A stretch of DNA of 30,808 bases from JASJBU01 sp039714735 (GCA_039714735.1 JBDLIT010000034.1:1-30808), one strand, 5' to 3'. Shown: positions 1 through 8,062, counted from the stretch's first letter. Numbers and translations are program-made. The notes: generated from the letters alone by a model not told the origin.

Positions 1-1442
1 GCCCGGAACACCGCACGCCCCTTGTTCATGGTCTCTTTCCATTCGAGTTCGGGGATAGAGTCGGCCACCACTCCGGCACCGGCCTGGATATGTAGCGTCC
101 GGTCCTTGATCACCGCGGTACGAATCGCAATCGCGGTGTCCATGTTGCCGTTCCATGAGAGATAGCCCACCGCACCGGAATAGACGCCGCGCTTCACCGG
201 CTCCAGCTCATCGATGATCTCCATCGCACGGATCTTCGGTGCGCCGCTCACGGTACCCGCAGGAAAAGTGGCGCGCAGCACATCGATGGCGGTCATGCCT
301 TCCTTCAGCTCGCCGATGACATTGGAGACGATATGCATCACATGGGAATAGCGCTCGATAATGAACTCATCGGTCAGCTGCACACTGCCGACCTGGGCCA
401 CCCGGCCCGTGTCATTACGCCCCAGATCGATCAGCATCAGATGCTCGGCGCGCTCCTTGGGATCGGCCAGCAGTTCCGCTTCCAGGGCCCGGTCCTCCTC
501 TTCGGTATAACCGCGACGCCGGGTGCCGGCGATCGGCCGCACAGTCACCACTCCATCTTCAAGACGGGTCAGGATCTCCGGTGACGAACCCACTACATGG
601 AAATCACCGAGATTCAGGCAATACATATAGGGCGAAGGATTCAATCCCCGCAAGGCGCGGTAGAGATCCAGCGGCGGCGCTTCGAAGGGGATCGAGAGGC
701 GCTGGGAAACCACCACCTGCATGCAGTCGCCATCCAGGATGTACTGTTTGATGCGTTCCACCGCCTGCTTGAAGCTCGCTTCGGTAAAACCGGACACAAA
801 ATCGGATTCATTCACTCGCCGGGAGGTCTTGCTCAATTCCCGGGGAGCCCCCGACTGCATGTCCCGAATCAACCCGTGAATCCGCTCCTTCGCCGACGCC
901 AGGGAGCCACCTGTGGTGGGATCCACGTGCACAATCACGAACATGCGCCCGCTGAGATTGTCGAACACCACCAGCTCATCGGAGACCATCAACAGGATAT
1001 CAGGGGTACCCAGCAGGTCCGGGTTTGGACACTCGGCAAGGCGCGGCTCTATGTAACGCACGATGTCGTAACCGAAATAGCCGACCAAGCCTCCATTGAA
1101 GCGCGGCAGGCCATCGATCTCAGCCGCCTTGTAGCGCTGCTGGAAGCCCTCGATCCAGGCCAGGGGATCCTCGGCAACCGTCGATTCAGTGATCTGGCCA
1201 TCGGTCTCTATTTCGACCTGATGACCCCGCACCCTGACCAGGGTCCTGCAGGGCAGGCCGATGATGGAGTAACGCCCCCATTTTTCGCCGCCGTGGACGG
1301 ACTCGAACAGATAACTGTAGGGTTTATTCGCCAGCTTGAGATAGACACTCAAGGGCGTATCGAGGTCGGCCAGGACCTCACAAACGATGGGGATGCGATT
1401 ATAGCCCTGATCAACCAGGGCATCGAATTCTTGGGGTGTCAT
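1..1442 (-). CDS. trpE: Anthranilate synthase component I (partial, 3' end beyond window)
   Basis: The large subunit of anthranilate synthase makes anthranilate from chorismate, the first step of tryptophan synthesis in the cytoplasm. The reverse strand reads without interruption from an ATG at 1442 (MTPQEFDALVDQGYNRIP) to the window edge, about 480 residues. Family landmarks are the N-terminal FESVHGGEKWGRYS region, where the Leu-Leu-Glu-Ser Trp-feedback motif usually lies, then GSSPEIL, RPIAGTRRRG, LIDLGRNDTGRVA, PAGTVSGAPK and near the edge GAGVVADSIPELEWKE. The family is about 490-500 residues, so only a short C-terminus is missing. A GGAGAGG ribosome site sits just before the ATG. It lies downstream of gph and rpe on the same strand, a common gammaproteobacterial order. 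A short upstream frame overlaps this start (see 1439-1504). Confidence 0.96.
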   Translation of the reverse strand, partial: MTPQEFDALVDQGYNRIPIVCEVLADLDTPLSVYLKLANKPYSYLFESVHGGEKWGRYSIIGLPCRTLVRVRGHQVEIETDGQITESTVAEDPLAWIEGFQQRYKAAEIDGLPRFNGGLVGYFGYDIVRYIEPRLAECPNPDLLGTPDILLMVSDELVVFDNLSGRMFVIVHVDPTTGGSLASAKERIHGLIRDMQSGAPRELSKTSRRVNESDFVSGFTEASFKQAVERIKQYILDGDCMQVVVSQRLSIPFEAPPLDLYRALRGLNPSPYMYCLNLGDFHVVGSSPEILTRLEDGVVTVRPIAGTRRRGYTEEEDRALEAELLADPKERAEHLMLIDLGRNDTGRVAQVGSVQLTDEFIIERYSHVMHIVSNVIGELKEGMTAIDVLRATFPAGTVSGAPKIRAMEIIDELEPVKRGVYSGAVGYLSWNGNMDTAIAIRTAVIKDRTLHIQAGAGVVADSIPELEWKETMNKGRAVFR

Positions 1443-1606
1443 GATCCTCTCCACACAACAGACTCGGCGACAAGTTTCGGGTTAGCTGATGTCACCAACG
1501 CCATCGCGTGCCGTTTTTCAGTGTCTTGTTGTGTGAAAGTAGGTACATAGTAATTTTTCAGTCAGGCTCCAGTCTGCCTAACAATAATCGAAAAACCCAC
1601 CGCTGC
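1439..1606 (-). promoter_or_regulatory. trpE leader: inverted repeat plus a 21-codon upstream frame
   Basis: This 160-base gap between gph and trpE holds a long-range inverted repeat (1452-1463 against 1523-1535, one bulged base) whose inner arm directly abuts the trpE ribosome site. A short frame starts at an ATG at 1504, reads 21 codons with one Trp codon near its end, and stops at 1439 so that its TGA overlaps the trpE ATG (ATGA). It has no good ribosome site of its own. It does not look like a classical trp attenuator with tandem Trp codons. A regulatory role is inference only. Confidence 0.3.
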
Positions 1607-1614
1607 TCAAGCGG
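1591..1614 (-). terminator. Weak terminator-like hairpin at the gph stop
   Basis: On the reverse strand a 5-bp GC-rich stem (CCGCT/AGCGG, loop TGAGC) overlaps the gph stop codon and is followed by TGGGTTTTT. The stem is short, so it may only attenuate read-through from gph into trpE. Confidence 0.35.
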
Positions 1615-2290
1615 CAGCTTCCAGTAGACCCTTGAGTTCTACCATGGAGTCGATCACCGCATCGGGATTGTAATCACGAATATCTTCCCCATGGTTGTAC
1701 CCATAGCTCATGCAGATGATCTGAAAGCCTGCGGCGCGGGCCGCCTTCACATCACTCTTTGAATCCCCGATCATCATTGCATTGGCCGGCGTGACCCCGA
1801 AGCGATCAGCAGCATGCAGCAAGGGCAGTGGGTCCGGTTTCTTTTTCGGCAGTGTGTCGCCAGAGATGACAAGCTCGAATTCATCGAAGATGCCCAGGTC
1901 TTTTAATAATGGGATGGTGAACTGGGCGGCCTTGTTGGTGACACAACCCAGTCGATAGCCTGCGGCCTTTAAAAAATCCAGGCCCTCCCGAACCCCGGGA
2001 TAGAGCAGGGAACGCTTCGAGGTGTTCTCCGCATAGAGTTCGAGAAAGATCGGATAGGCCTTCTCGAAATCGGCATCATCCGGCTCTCCATCCAACTGAC
2101 CGATCAGCGCACGCCTGACCAGGCGCTCAACGCCGTTGCCAACCCAGTTGCGCACCATATCCTCACCATAGGGAGGGCGATCCAGCTGTTTCATCATCTC
2201 ATCCACACAGTAGGCGAGGTCAGGCACACTATCCACCAGGGTGCCATCCACATCGATGAGGATCATTACGGGCTTTTTTTTATGACTCAT
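1607..2290 (-). CDS. gph: Phosphoglycolate phosphatase (HAD family)
   Basis: A 227-residue HAD hydrolase predicted to convert 2-phosphoglycolate to glycolate. In an autotroph this removes the product of Rubisco oxygenation. The HAD motifs are in order: DVDGTLVDS at residues 13-21 (nucleophile D13, acid D15), VTNKAA (motif II Thr) near residue 118, the basic KKKPDP motif, and IGDSKSD (motif IV acids) near residue 174. The helical cap between residues 20 and 100 fits the Gph type. The length matches the family. The start ATGAGTCAT follows an AGG at moderate spacing. It lies between rpe and trpE on the same strand, which supports gph over other HAD phosphatases, although substrate cannot be proven from sequence. 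Confidence 0.9.
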   Translation of the reverse strand: MSHKKKPVMILIDVDGTLVDSVPDLAYCVDEMMKQLDRPPYGEDMVRNWVGNGVERLVRRALIGQLDGEPDDADFEKAYPIFLELYAENTSKRSLLYPGVREGLDFLKAAGYRLGCVTNKAAQFTIPLLKDLGIFDEFELVISGDTLPKKKPDPLPLLHAADRFGVTPANAMMIGDSKSDVKAARAAGFQIICMSYGYNHGEDIRDYNPDAVIDSMVELKGLLEAAA

Positions 2291-2359
2291 GGGTACTACC
2301 TAAACTAAAACGGCAGGCATAGCCGCGCCATACCTACCGTAATCTATGAAAAAGGGAAA

Positions 2360-3052
2360 TCAGACCTTGGCCAGCGCTGACAACATTTTTCCGACGATGG
2401 TGTCATAACGGTTGGCATCGCCATCCTCAGGAAAACCAAAGATGCCTGAACCGGCAACAAAGGTATCCGCGCCGGCTGCCTTGATATCAGCGATATTGTC
2501 GACCTTCACACCACCGTCGATCTCAAGGCGGATATCCAGCCCGGAATCATCGATCAGCTTGCGGCAGGCGCGCAGCTTATCCATGGTGGCGGGGATGAAG
2601 CTCTGACCACCGAAGCCGGGGTTGACCGACATCAGCAGGATCATGTCAACCTTGTCCAACACATAGTCGAGATGGGAAAGCGGGGTTGCCGGATTGAAGA
2701 CCAGACCGGATTTACACCCTTCGCTGCGAATCAACTGCAGACTGCGATCGATATGCTCGGAGGCCTCCGGATGAAAGGTGATGTAGGTGGCGCCCGCCTT
2801 GGCGAAATCGGGGATGATCCGGTCCACCGGCTTGACCATCATGTGGACATCGATATCAGCGGTTACGCCATGCTTGCGTAAAGCATCGCACAACAGCGGT
2901 CCAATGGTCAGATTCGGTACGTAATGGTTGTCCATCACGTCGAAATGTACAATTTCAGCACCGGAAGCCAGTACTTTGTCCACTTCCTCGCCCAGCTTGG
3001 CGAAATCCGCCGACAGGATGGACGGTGCGATTTTATCGGATTGACGAGCCAT
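2360..3052 (-). CDS. rpe: Ribulose-phosphate 3-epimerase
   Basis: A TIM-barrel enzyme of 230 residues that interconverts ribulose-5-phosphate and xylulose-5-phosphate in the Calvin and pentose phosphate pathways. Signature segments are APSILSADFAKLG near the N-terminus, VHFDVMDNHYVPNLTIGP (metal ligands His and Asp), DVHMMVKP, MSVNPGFGGQSFIP (the phosphate-side loop), LEIDGGVK and VAGSGIFG. The length is normal. The ATG follows GGAGAGAAAT, a good ribosome site. It is first in a minus-strand rpe-gph-trpE series, so the 226-base gap upstream probably carries the operon promoter, back to back with the DUF3530 gene. Confidence 0.96.
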   Translation of the reverse strand: MARQSDKIAPSILSADFAKLGEEVDKVLASGAEIVHFDVMDNHYVPNLTIGPLLCDALRKHGVTADIDVHMMVKPVDRIIPDFAKAGATYITFHPEASEHIDRSLQLIRSEGCKSGLVFNPATPLSHLDYVLDKVDMILLMSVNPGFGGQSFIPATMDKLRACRKLIDDSGLDIRLEIDGGVKVDNIADIKAAGADTFVAGSGIFGFPEDGDANRYDTIVGKMLSALAKV

Positions 3053-3278
3053 ATTTCTCTCCTGCTGTGTAGGTCTCCAGGGCCGAAAGACGGCTCTGGC
3101 CGAGGGTTGAGGCTTAGCACTCCCGCAACCCTGAAATTATTCAAGCGGCGTCACTTTAACCCAAAGAGCAAGAATTTGCAGCCATGCACACTATGCCTAT
3201 TGACCTATGTCTGCTATTAAAAGGAAACAACGGTTGCGCTACACCACGCATGTGGTGGGACCAGACAAAAAACATGAT

Positions 3279-4103
3279 ATGAAAAAACTCTTACTACCCC
3301 TGTGCTTCACCCTCCTCTGTACCGCAGCCATGGCTGCAAACCTCCAGCGGGAACAGCAAATAGCCGACCAGATCGTCAACAACATCAGTCAGGGAGAGCC
3401 GATCTGGCTCGGCAAGCAGGCCAGCCAATATCTTGCGCTGCACCTGCAGCCAGCTACGCATAAAACCCTGGGGGGAGTCATCCTGCTGCATGACATGGAC
3501 GCCAACCCGGATGCGGCGCATGTAATCCAGCCACTCAGAGTCGGTCTGGCCGAGCAGGGCTGGGAGACACTCTCGATTCAACTGCCCCTCGCTTCACAGA
3601 ATGCCGAACTCACTGAACATCGATCACTGTTCACGGAAGCCCTGCCGCGCATCCAGTCCGCGGTGGATTTCTTTACCGCCAAACAGAATCGTAATTTAAT
3701 CCTGATCGGCCACGGCCTGGGGGCCAGCATGGGACTGACCTTTCTCGCGAAAACCCCCGCACAGGAGATTCGCGCGTTTGTTGCGATTGGTTTGGCGGGC
3801 GGGGCCTTGCAGAATAAGGACCCGCACCTGGAAACCATCAGCACCCTGAAGATCCCCATGCTGGATCTGTTTGGGAGCCGTGATCTGGAAAGCGTCATCC
3901 GAAACGCAAAACTGCGCCGCTCAGCTGCAAAACGCTCGGGGCGAACTGGCTACCGTCAGGACAGCGTGACCGGGGCTGAGCACTATTTTCAGGGTCTGGA
4001 AGACAACCTCAAGGTCCGGATTGGCGCCTGGATCAGGAAAGCTGTGGCCGGCATGGAGATCGATGGCGGAGAGGCGGCTAATCCACCACCATCAGTTCCT
4101 TGA
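3279..4103 (+). CDS. DUF3530-like exported alpha/beta-hydrolase-fold protein
   Basis: A 274-residue protein with a clear signal peptide (MKKLLLPLCFTLLCTAAMA, cleavage after AMA), so it is probably periplasmic. The rest resembles an alpha/beta hydrolase core: GGVILLHDMDANPD near residue 68, the nucleophile-elbow region LIGHGLGASMG, Asp202 in GSRDLE, and His235 in GAEHYF. The usual catalytic serine of GxSxG is glycine here (Gly146), so ordinary serine-hydrolase activity is doubtful. I chose the ATG at 3279 because it begins a textbook signal peptide. An upstream ATG at 3207 would add 24 basic residues before it. The upstream gap contains a perfect palindrome (CACCAC-GCAT-GTGGTG, 3242-3257). The 3' end overlaps the convergent transglycosylase gene by 26 bases. 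The DUF3530 assignment is from memory of the family. Confidence 0.75.
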   Translation: MKKLLLPLCFTLLCTAAMAANLQREQQIADQIVNNISQGEPIWLGKQASQYLALHLQPATHKTLGGVILLHDMDANPDAAHVIQPLRVGLAEQGWETLSIQLPLASQNAELTEHRSLFTEALPRIQSAVDFFTAKQNRNLILIGHGLGASMGLTFLAKTPAQEIRAFVAIGLAGGALQNKDPHLETISTLKIPMLDLFGSRDLESVIRNAKLRRSAAKRSGRTGYRQDSVTGAEHYFQGLEDNLKVRIGAWIRKAVAGMEIDGGEAANPPPSVP

Positions 4104-4632
4104 TGCGTCTGACATAGTGGCGGGTCTCCCCAGGCGCGTAGGGCGCCACCTGCTCCCATTGCTTGACCTCACCCAGTTTCTTCTGAGCCCGACGAAAGGC
4201 CTTGTTGATATTCCCCAGGCCTGCATTATAACTGGCCAGGGCAAAGGCCAGCCTCTGTTCGGTCGGTAGACCTTTTTTCCATTTCCTGTAGAGCATTCGG
4301 TCATAGTAGATCCCCGCAGCGATATTCCAACGCGGCTCTTCAATCTGGGTAAAGTGAGGATTCTTCTCTTTTATCTCCGCATAGGTCGCAGGCATGATCT
4401 GCATAAGCCCAATCGCACCGACAGGACTATTGGCCTTTGGACTCAAGCCCGACTCAGCGATCCCCTGGGCCTTGAACCATTGCCAGTCGATATGCGGACC
4501 GAAATAGTGCTTGGTATATTTCCTGAAATAGTGGTCATATTCATCGCTCCAATGCTCGTGCTTAACGTGCTTGAATACACCCGCCAGGGCCAAACCAGGC
4601 AACAAGACCAGCACAACAAACCAGCGAAGCAT
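4078..4632 (-). CDS. Small exported lytic transglycosylase (SLT domain)
   Basis: A 184-residue predicted periplasmic or outer-membrane-associated murein lytic transglycosylase. It cleaves the glycan strand of peptidoglycan with 1,6-anhydro product formation. MLRWFVVLVLLPGLALA is a signal peptide. The SLT domain contains the catalytic Glu60 in GIAESGLSPKA, followed by the family's VGAIGLMQIMPATYAEI and the later LASYNAGLGNI motif. The start at 4632 was preferred over a TTG 30 bases upstream because it puts the signal peptide at the N-terminus. The gene starts 42 bases after the DUF350 gene on the same strand. Its last 26 bases overlap the convergent DUF3530 gene. Confidence 0.9.
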   Translation of the reverse strand: MLRWFVVLVLLPGLALAGVFKHVKHEHWSDEYDHYFRKYTKHYFGPHIDWQWFKAQGIAESGLSPKANSPVGAIGLMQIMPATYAEIKEKNPHFTQIEEPRWNIAAGIYYDRMLYRKWKKGLPTEQRLAFALASYNAGLGNINKAFRRAQKKLGEVKQWEQVAPYAPGETRHYVRRIKELMVVD

Positions 4633-4674
4633 CAATCCCACGCGGTACTCCGTCAAACTCAATTTATCGGAGCG

Positions 4675-4905
4675 CTAGTTAAGTCCAAGACCGATAACCA
4701 GACCCAGCGCAGTGCCAATTCCGACAAAGATGCCCATAATCATTACGCCGACAGCCATGTTGCCTTTCTGCAACTCATCCGGAATGCTGAAATTAACGAT
4801 ATGACTGAACACCTTGCAACCGAACCACATAAAAAAGATGGTCAACAGACCACCAAAAATAGCGTAAACAAAATTCAGAATGATCGGATCTAGCATGTCT
4901 GTCAT
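4675..4905 (-). CDS. DUF350-type small inner-membrane protein
   Basis: A 76-residue very hydrophobic protein with two predicted membrane segments, about residues 8-34 and 49-74. The pattern VYAIFGGLLTIFFMWFGCKVF ... NMAVGVMIMGIFVGIGTALGLVIG resembles the DUF350 (UPF0719) family, whose function is unknown. The ATG follows a strong ribosome site (CTGGAGGG, 8 bases before). It lies between djlA (98-base gap) and the lytic transglycosylase (42-base gap) on the same strand, so co-transcription is likely. Confidence 0.8.
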   Translation of the reverse strand: MTDMLDPIILNFVYAIFGGLLTIFFMWFGCKVFSHIVNFSIPDELQKGNMAVGVMIMGIFVGIGTALGLVIGLGLN

Positions 4906-5003
4906 GGTTTACCCTCCAGGGGCATTGATCTATTCAAAATTGTGCCGCTCACAGCTACATGTTGTTAGCGTCCACAGAAACCCTTATTTAACCTGAATAA
5001 CCC

Positions 5004-5825
5004 TCATCGCATGCCTCGCGCCTCTTTGACCCTCTCATAGGCCTTGCGAATCTCATCCGTTTTCTGGGCTGCTATCTTCATCATCTCTTCGGGAAGACCC
5101 TTGGCCACCAGTTTATCCGGATGATGCTGGCTCATTAGGCGACGATAGGCGCGCTTCACCTCTTTGTCACCTGTATCTTCACTGACATTCAGAATCGAAT
5201 AGGAATCGGCGAGGGTGATCCTTTGTGGTTGCCCTGCACGCTGCCTCCCTTGTCCGGCGCCCGCCCCTGCATAGTGTCGCTCTGCGCGAATCATCTGCTC
5301 CAAGCGACGGAAGGTAAACTCCGGGATATTCAACCGCTTACAGATATGCAGAAGCAGCGACTCTTCAGCTTCGTGCATATCACCATCGGCATAAGCCGCT
5401 TGCAGGAGGATTTCCACGAACATCTGGATCAGGGTTTGGCGGCGGTGGCACTCCCGCCGAAACTGTTCCAATACATCATCCAGAGGGAAATCGTCTGACT
5501 TTCCTTCATTAAAGAGCCCAATTGCCGTCTGTCTCATCTCTGCCGAGAGAGACATCTGCGACATGACTGCTTCAGCTACCCGTACCTCACTGGAGGAGAC
5601 CTGACCATCCGCCTTCGAGACGCTCCCCATTACCGAAAAAGTCGCAGTAAAAAAAGCGGTCTGCACCCGTTCACGATCACCGCCACCCCAATCGGCCGCA
5701 TTCTCAGGCAACCCCTCGATGCCTTTATCGAATCTATGCCCTAACGCTGCACCCAGCACCGCGCCCAGAGGGCCTCCGAGCATAAAGCCAAATGCACCAC
5801 CTACGAGTTTTCCCCACCAGCTCAA
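5004..5825 (-). CDS. djlA: Membrane-anchored co-chaperone DjlA
   Basis: A 273-residue DnaK co-chaperone. A Gly/Ala-rich N-terminal membrane segment (residues 5-29, GGAFGFMLGGPLGAVLGAALG) is followed by a TerB-like domain (about 55-180, with the acidic KADGQVSSSEV and YADGDMHEAE repeats). A Gly/Gln linker leads to a C-terminal J domain (about 207-273) with the essential HPD at residues 235-237 (RLMSQHHPDKL). This order and length match DjlA, which stimulates DnaK ATPase at the inner membrane. The start is a TTG, supported by GGGAG seven bases upstream, and puts the anchor at the N-terminus. No other start fits as well. Confidence 0.93.
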   Translation of the reverse strand: MSWWGKLVGGAFGFMLGGPLGAVLGAALGHRFDKGIEGLPENAADWGGGDRERVQTAFFTATFSVMGSVSKADGQVSSSEVRVAEAVMSQMSLSAEMRQTAIGLFNEGKSDDFPLDDVLEQFRRECHRRQTLIQMFVEILLQAAYADGDMHEAEESLLLHICKRLNIPEFTFRRLEQMIRAERHYAGAGAGQGRQRAGQPQRITLADSYSILNVSEDTGDKEVKRAYRRLMSQHHPDKLVAKGLPEEMMKIAAQKTDEIRKAYERVKEARGMR

Positions 5826-5962
5826 AATCTTGCTCCCGAATCATTCAATGCTTGGAATTGCCCCATTCTAATACGATTTTGCCGCCACGCCTTCACTTTG
5901 CAAGAGAAAACCATAGCGCGGAAGACAGAATCGCCAACGGGCTCATTTGATCGTTAGTATCG

Positions 5963-6628
5963 TTACTTACCATTTAAATACTGCTCATCACTGAATGATT
6001 GCACCCAAGAGGGACAAAAAAGCACCAGAACGGTGATGATCCAGCCATTGAGAATGGCTTCGGGAAAGAACATCAGAGGAAAGAAGGGAATGATGGTGGC
6101 ATTCAGTTCAGCCATCGTGTAAGCACCACTCATCACCAATAGACTGACTGCCGCATAGCCACTGGCATAACCCACCAGCCATGCAGTCAAGAAACCATTA
6201 CCCAAGATGTAAATAATAAAATGTTTCGGCAACCAGGAACGCACCAACACCAGAAAAACCTGTGAGAGCGTGATCGGCAGCAATGCCACAGTCAGCACGC
6301 TCATAACATAGCCCTCCCAGCCATAACCGGCATTCAGACATGTCGCCAGTAAGGCCAGGCTAGCGGCCAGCAGGGCCAGCGACCAACCGAACATGAGAGT
6401 AATCGTGGTTGCACCCAGCAGATGGAAAGAGAGTCCAGGCTGAATCTGACCCCGGACATGCCACAACACAATGAGCGCCACAACCGCTCCCAGAAAGACA
6501 TGCAACTGTCCTGGTTGCTGCAATCTTCCCCAGGGAGCCATACGAATGGCATAGAAAAGCGCAATCGCATACAGTCCCCCACTCAACCAGAGGAAGGCGG
6601 CAGAAAAAAGCTGGCCATCAAGTTCCAT
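5963..6628 (-). CDS. CbiM-like energy-coupling-factor permease (COG3235 type)
   Basis: A 221-residue integral membrane protein with about six or seven hydrophobic segments. Recognisable pieces are QPGLSFHLLGATTITLMFGWSLAL and FFPLMFFPEAILNGWIITVLVLF, which resemble the CbiM/COG3235 family of predicted metal (cobalt or nickel) transport permeases. No ATPase or other ECF subunit lies nearby, so transport by a standard ECF complex is not shown. The ATG has no strong ribosome site in front. It is followed at 137 bases by djlA on the same strand. A short direct repeat (ATCGTTA twice, about 5951-5966) overlaps its stop. Substrate is unknown. Confidence 0.72.
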   Translation of the reverse strand: MELDGQLFSAAFLWLSGGLYAIALFYAIRMAPWGRLQQPGQLHVFLGAVVALIVLWHVRGQIQPGLSFHLLGATTITLMFGWSLALLAASLALLATCLNAGYGWEGYVMSVLTVALLPITLSQVFLVLVRSWLPKHFIIYILGNGFLTAWLVGYASGYAAVSLLVMSGAYTMAELNATIIPFFPLMFFPEAILNGWIITVLVLFCPSWVQSFSDEQYLNGK

Positions 6629-7000
6629 AATTATCTGGGATTACCGACCATTTTTTAAACGCAGTGATAAGACATATTTGTGGCTAACTCACTCTCCTCA
6701 AACAAACTACCATGCAATACCGCGCTGGGAAGGACCGACCTGAAGGTCAGTGCTGTATACCGGTGCGCCATAACATTTGGCGAACAAAGCAGCGAAACAG
6801 AAGCCCATGCCCAATACTTCACCAGCAATCCAATCCATGTCCATAAATGAATTTTTCGCTGGCGCCGAATGGCATTACTTAATATAAACCTAGAAAGTCT
6901 GCCTGAAACCCCGAAGAAAACTGATTTCCAGCAATATTCACAACCTGCAACAATGTCATAATTATTATATGTGAGACACAAATCGGAGAGCCACGCTAAA
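6629..7000. promoter_or_regulatory. Divergent intergenic region, no gene recognised
   Basis: This 372-base gap separates the minus-strand CbiM-like gene from the plus-strand DUF6763 gene, so it should hold promoters in both directions. A 108-codon open frame exists on the minus strand (to 6655) but has no ribosome site, no family resemblance and an atypical composition. I see a small inverted repeat (GACCT-GA-AGGTC, near 6738) and an AT-rich stretch at 6957-6970 that could be a -10 region for the downstream gene. I see nothing else. Confidence 0.4.
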
Positions 7001-7294
7001 ATGAACAGACCAAAAATACGAGTTGGCCACTGGTTCCTTACCGTTGAGGGTGAAAAACTCGAAGTCGTCGCCTATGACCATGAGGAAGGCGTGATTGAAG
7101 TGCAATTTTATGATGGCACCATAGAGGAATACGACCAAGAAGATTGGGACGCGCTGGAGGTAAAATCAACTGCTCCGCCTGAGGACTGGGCAGGCTCTTA
7201 CGATGTTTCAAGCGATGACTACGGAGTCGATCTCGATAGACCCGCGGGTGACAATCACTCAAACCCCCTGGATCACCTGGAAGACAAGGAGTAG
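7001..7294 (+). CDS. DUF6763-like small acidic protein
   Basis: A 97-residue acidic cytoplasmic protein of unknown function. The N-terminal half (VGHWFLTVEGEKLEVVAYDHEEGVIEVQFYDGTIEEYDQEDW) reads as a small beta-barrel-like module, and the middle has the PPEDWAGSYD motif that I associate with the DUF6763 family of gammaproteobacteria. The tail after residue 65 is Asp-rich and probably disordered. The ATG at 7001 was chosen over a GTG at 6971 because GGAGAG lies ten bases before it. It is followed at 152 bases by another small gene on the same strand. The family assignment is from memory. Confidence 0.75.
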   Translation: MNRPKIRVGHWFLTVEGEKLEVVAYDHEEGVIEVQFYDGTIEEYDQEDWDALEVKSTAPPEDWAGSYDVSSDDYGVDLDRPAGDNHSNPLDHLEDKE

Positions 7295-7446
7295 CTTTAC
7301 CGTAGCCAATACCCTGAGAACTACCGGATGAATCCGAATCTCGGGTCATTGCATATTAAGTTATACCCACATAAATCTAAAGGATGCGAGCAACCTGTCG
7401 TTATAATGTTCAACAACGACTCCCACAGCAAGGTAAGAGGTGAGCG

Positions 7447-7653
7447 ATGAAAATTCTTTATGATATGAGTACAGGTAGAGTTCTTGAAGCTCCCCGTCAG
7501 GAGCGAATGCAGACTCAATTTCATTTTCAGGAGACTCATCCCTTACCCGAGCTGAAACTCCAGGAAATCAACACCGACTACCGCGAGGAACAGCGGATTC
7601 CGCCTGAGCTGGCCATAACCGACCTAAATGGTTTTCTGAAAGAAATGAGCTAA
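7447..7653 (+). CDS. Small hypothetical protein, 68 residues
   Basis: I do not recognise this protein. It starts MKILYDMSTGRVLEAPRQER and is rich in Gln and Glu, with no cysteine, no signal peptide and no membrane segment. It is likely a real gene: the ATG follows an AGAGGTGAG ribosome site, and the stop is followed 27 bases later by a clear intrinsic terminator. It could be co-transcribed with the DUF6763 gene upstream, or have its own promoter in the 152-base gap. Confidence 0.7.
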   Translation: MKILYDMSTGRVLEAPRQERMQTQFHFQETHPLPELKLQEINTDYREEQRIPPELAITDLNGFLKEMS

Positions 7654-7679
7654 GGCCTACCCGCTCTTCTCGCTCCCAC

Positions 7680-7705
7680 ACCGGGCGTTTCACGCCCGGT
7701 TTTCT
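7680..7705 (+). terminator. Intrinsic terminator after the 68-residue gene
   Basis: A perfect 8-bp stem (ACCGGGCG, 7680-7687 / CGCCCGGT, 7693-7700) with loop TTTCA is followed by TTTCT. The T-run is on the plus-strand side, so it mainly serves the upstream plus-strand genes. It sits just before the convergent Rieske gene. Confidence 0.88.
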
Positions 7706-7708
7706 GAT

Positions 7709-8062
7709 TTATGAGCCCAACAAGAAAATAACCTCGTCCCGCTCTATTAGCAGATCTAGTTTCTGCAGGCATTCACCCGCACAGGGGCCGCGCAGGCAGT
7801 AACCATCCTCGATTCGGAAGATGGCGCCATGAGTTGCGCACTGAATGAAACTCTCAGTCGGATCCAGAAACTGATCCGGCATCCAGTCAAGATTCACACC
7901 CGTATGGGGACAGTGATTCTGGTAGCCGTATACCGTATTGCCTTTTCGCACCAGAAAGACCTCCAGAATCCCTCCGACAGACTCTACATTAATCCCCAAT
8001 GAACCAGGGTCTTTTATTGCTGACACCTTACAGAGAGTGATTTTTTTCGGAAGATCAGTCAT
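7709..8062 (-). CDS. Rieske-type [2Fe-2S] ferredoxin
   Basis: A 117-residue soluble Rieske protein, an electron carrier. The two cluster-binding motifs are Cys51-Pro-His53 (NHCPHTGVNLDW) and Cys75-Ala-Thr-His78 (IQCATHGAIF), separated by 21 residues. There is no signal peptide or membrane anchor, so it is cytoplasmic and not the bc1 subunit. Three more cysteines follow (89, 94, 98; GYCLRGPCAGECL). The ATG at 8062 overlaps the kinase stop by eight bases (ATGACTGA), which suggests translational coupling and decides the start. Its redox partner is unknown. In other genomes such ferredoxins serve oxygenases or nitrite reductases, and none is present here. Confidence 0.9.
   Translation of the reverse strand: MTDLPKKITLCKVSAIKDPGSLGINVESVGGILEVFLVRKGNTVYGYQNHCPHTGVNLDWMPDQFLDPTESFIQCATHGAIFRIEDGYCLRGPCAGECLQKLDLLIERDEVIFLLGS

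Noticed and set aside
597..1550. Long plus-strand open frame (317 codons) opposite trpE
   Set aside because: It runs antisense to the conserved trpE reading frame, has no recognisable family and no ribosome site. It is an artefact of codon bias.
4971..4983. 13-base match CGTCCACAGAAAC near 4971 and again near 30480
   Set aside because: A single short match without flanking similarity is expected by chance or minor convergence in a window of this size.
6655..6981. 108-codon minus-strand frame in the gap before the DUF6763 gene
   Set aside because: No ribosome site, no similarity I recognise, and it covers the probable divergent promoters. Kept as intergenic, with some doubt.
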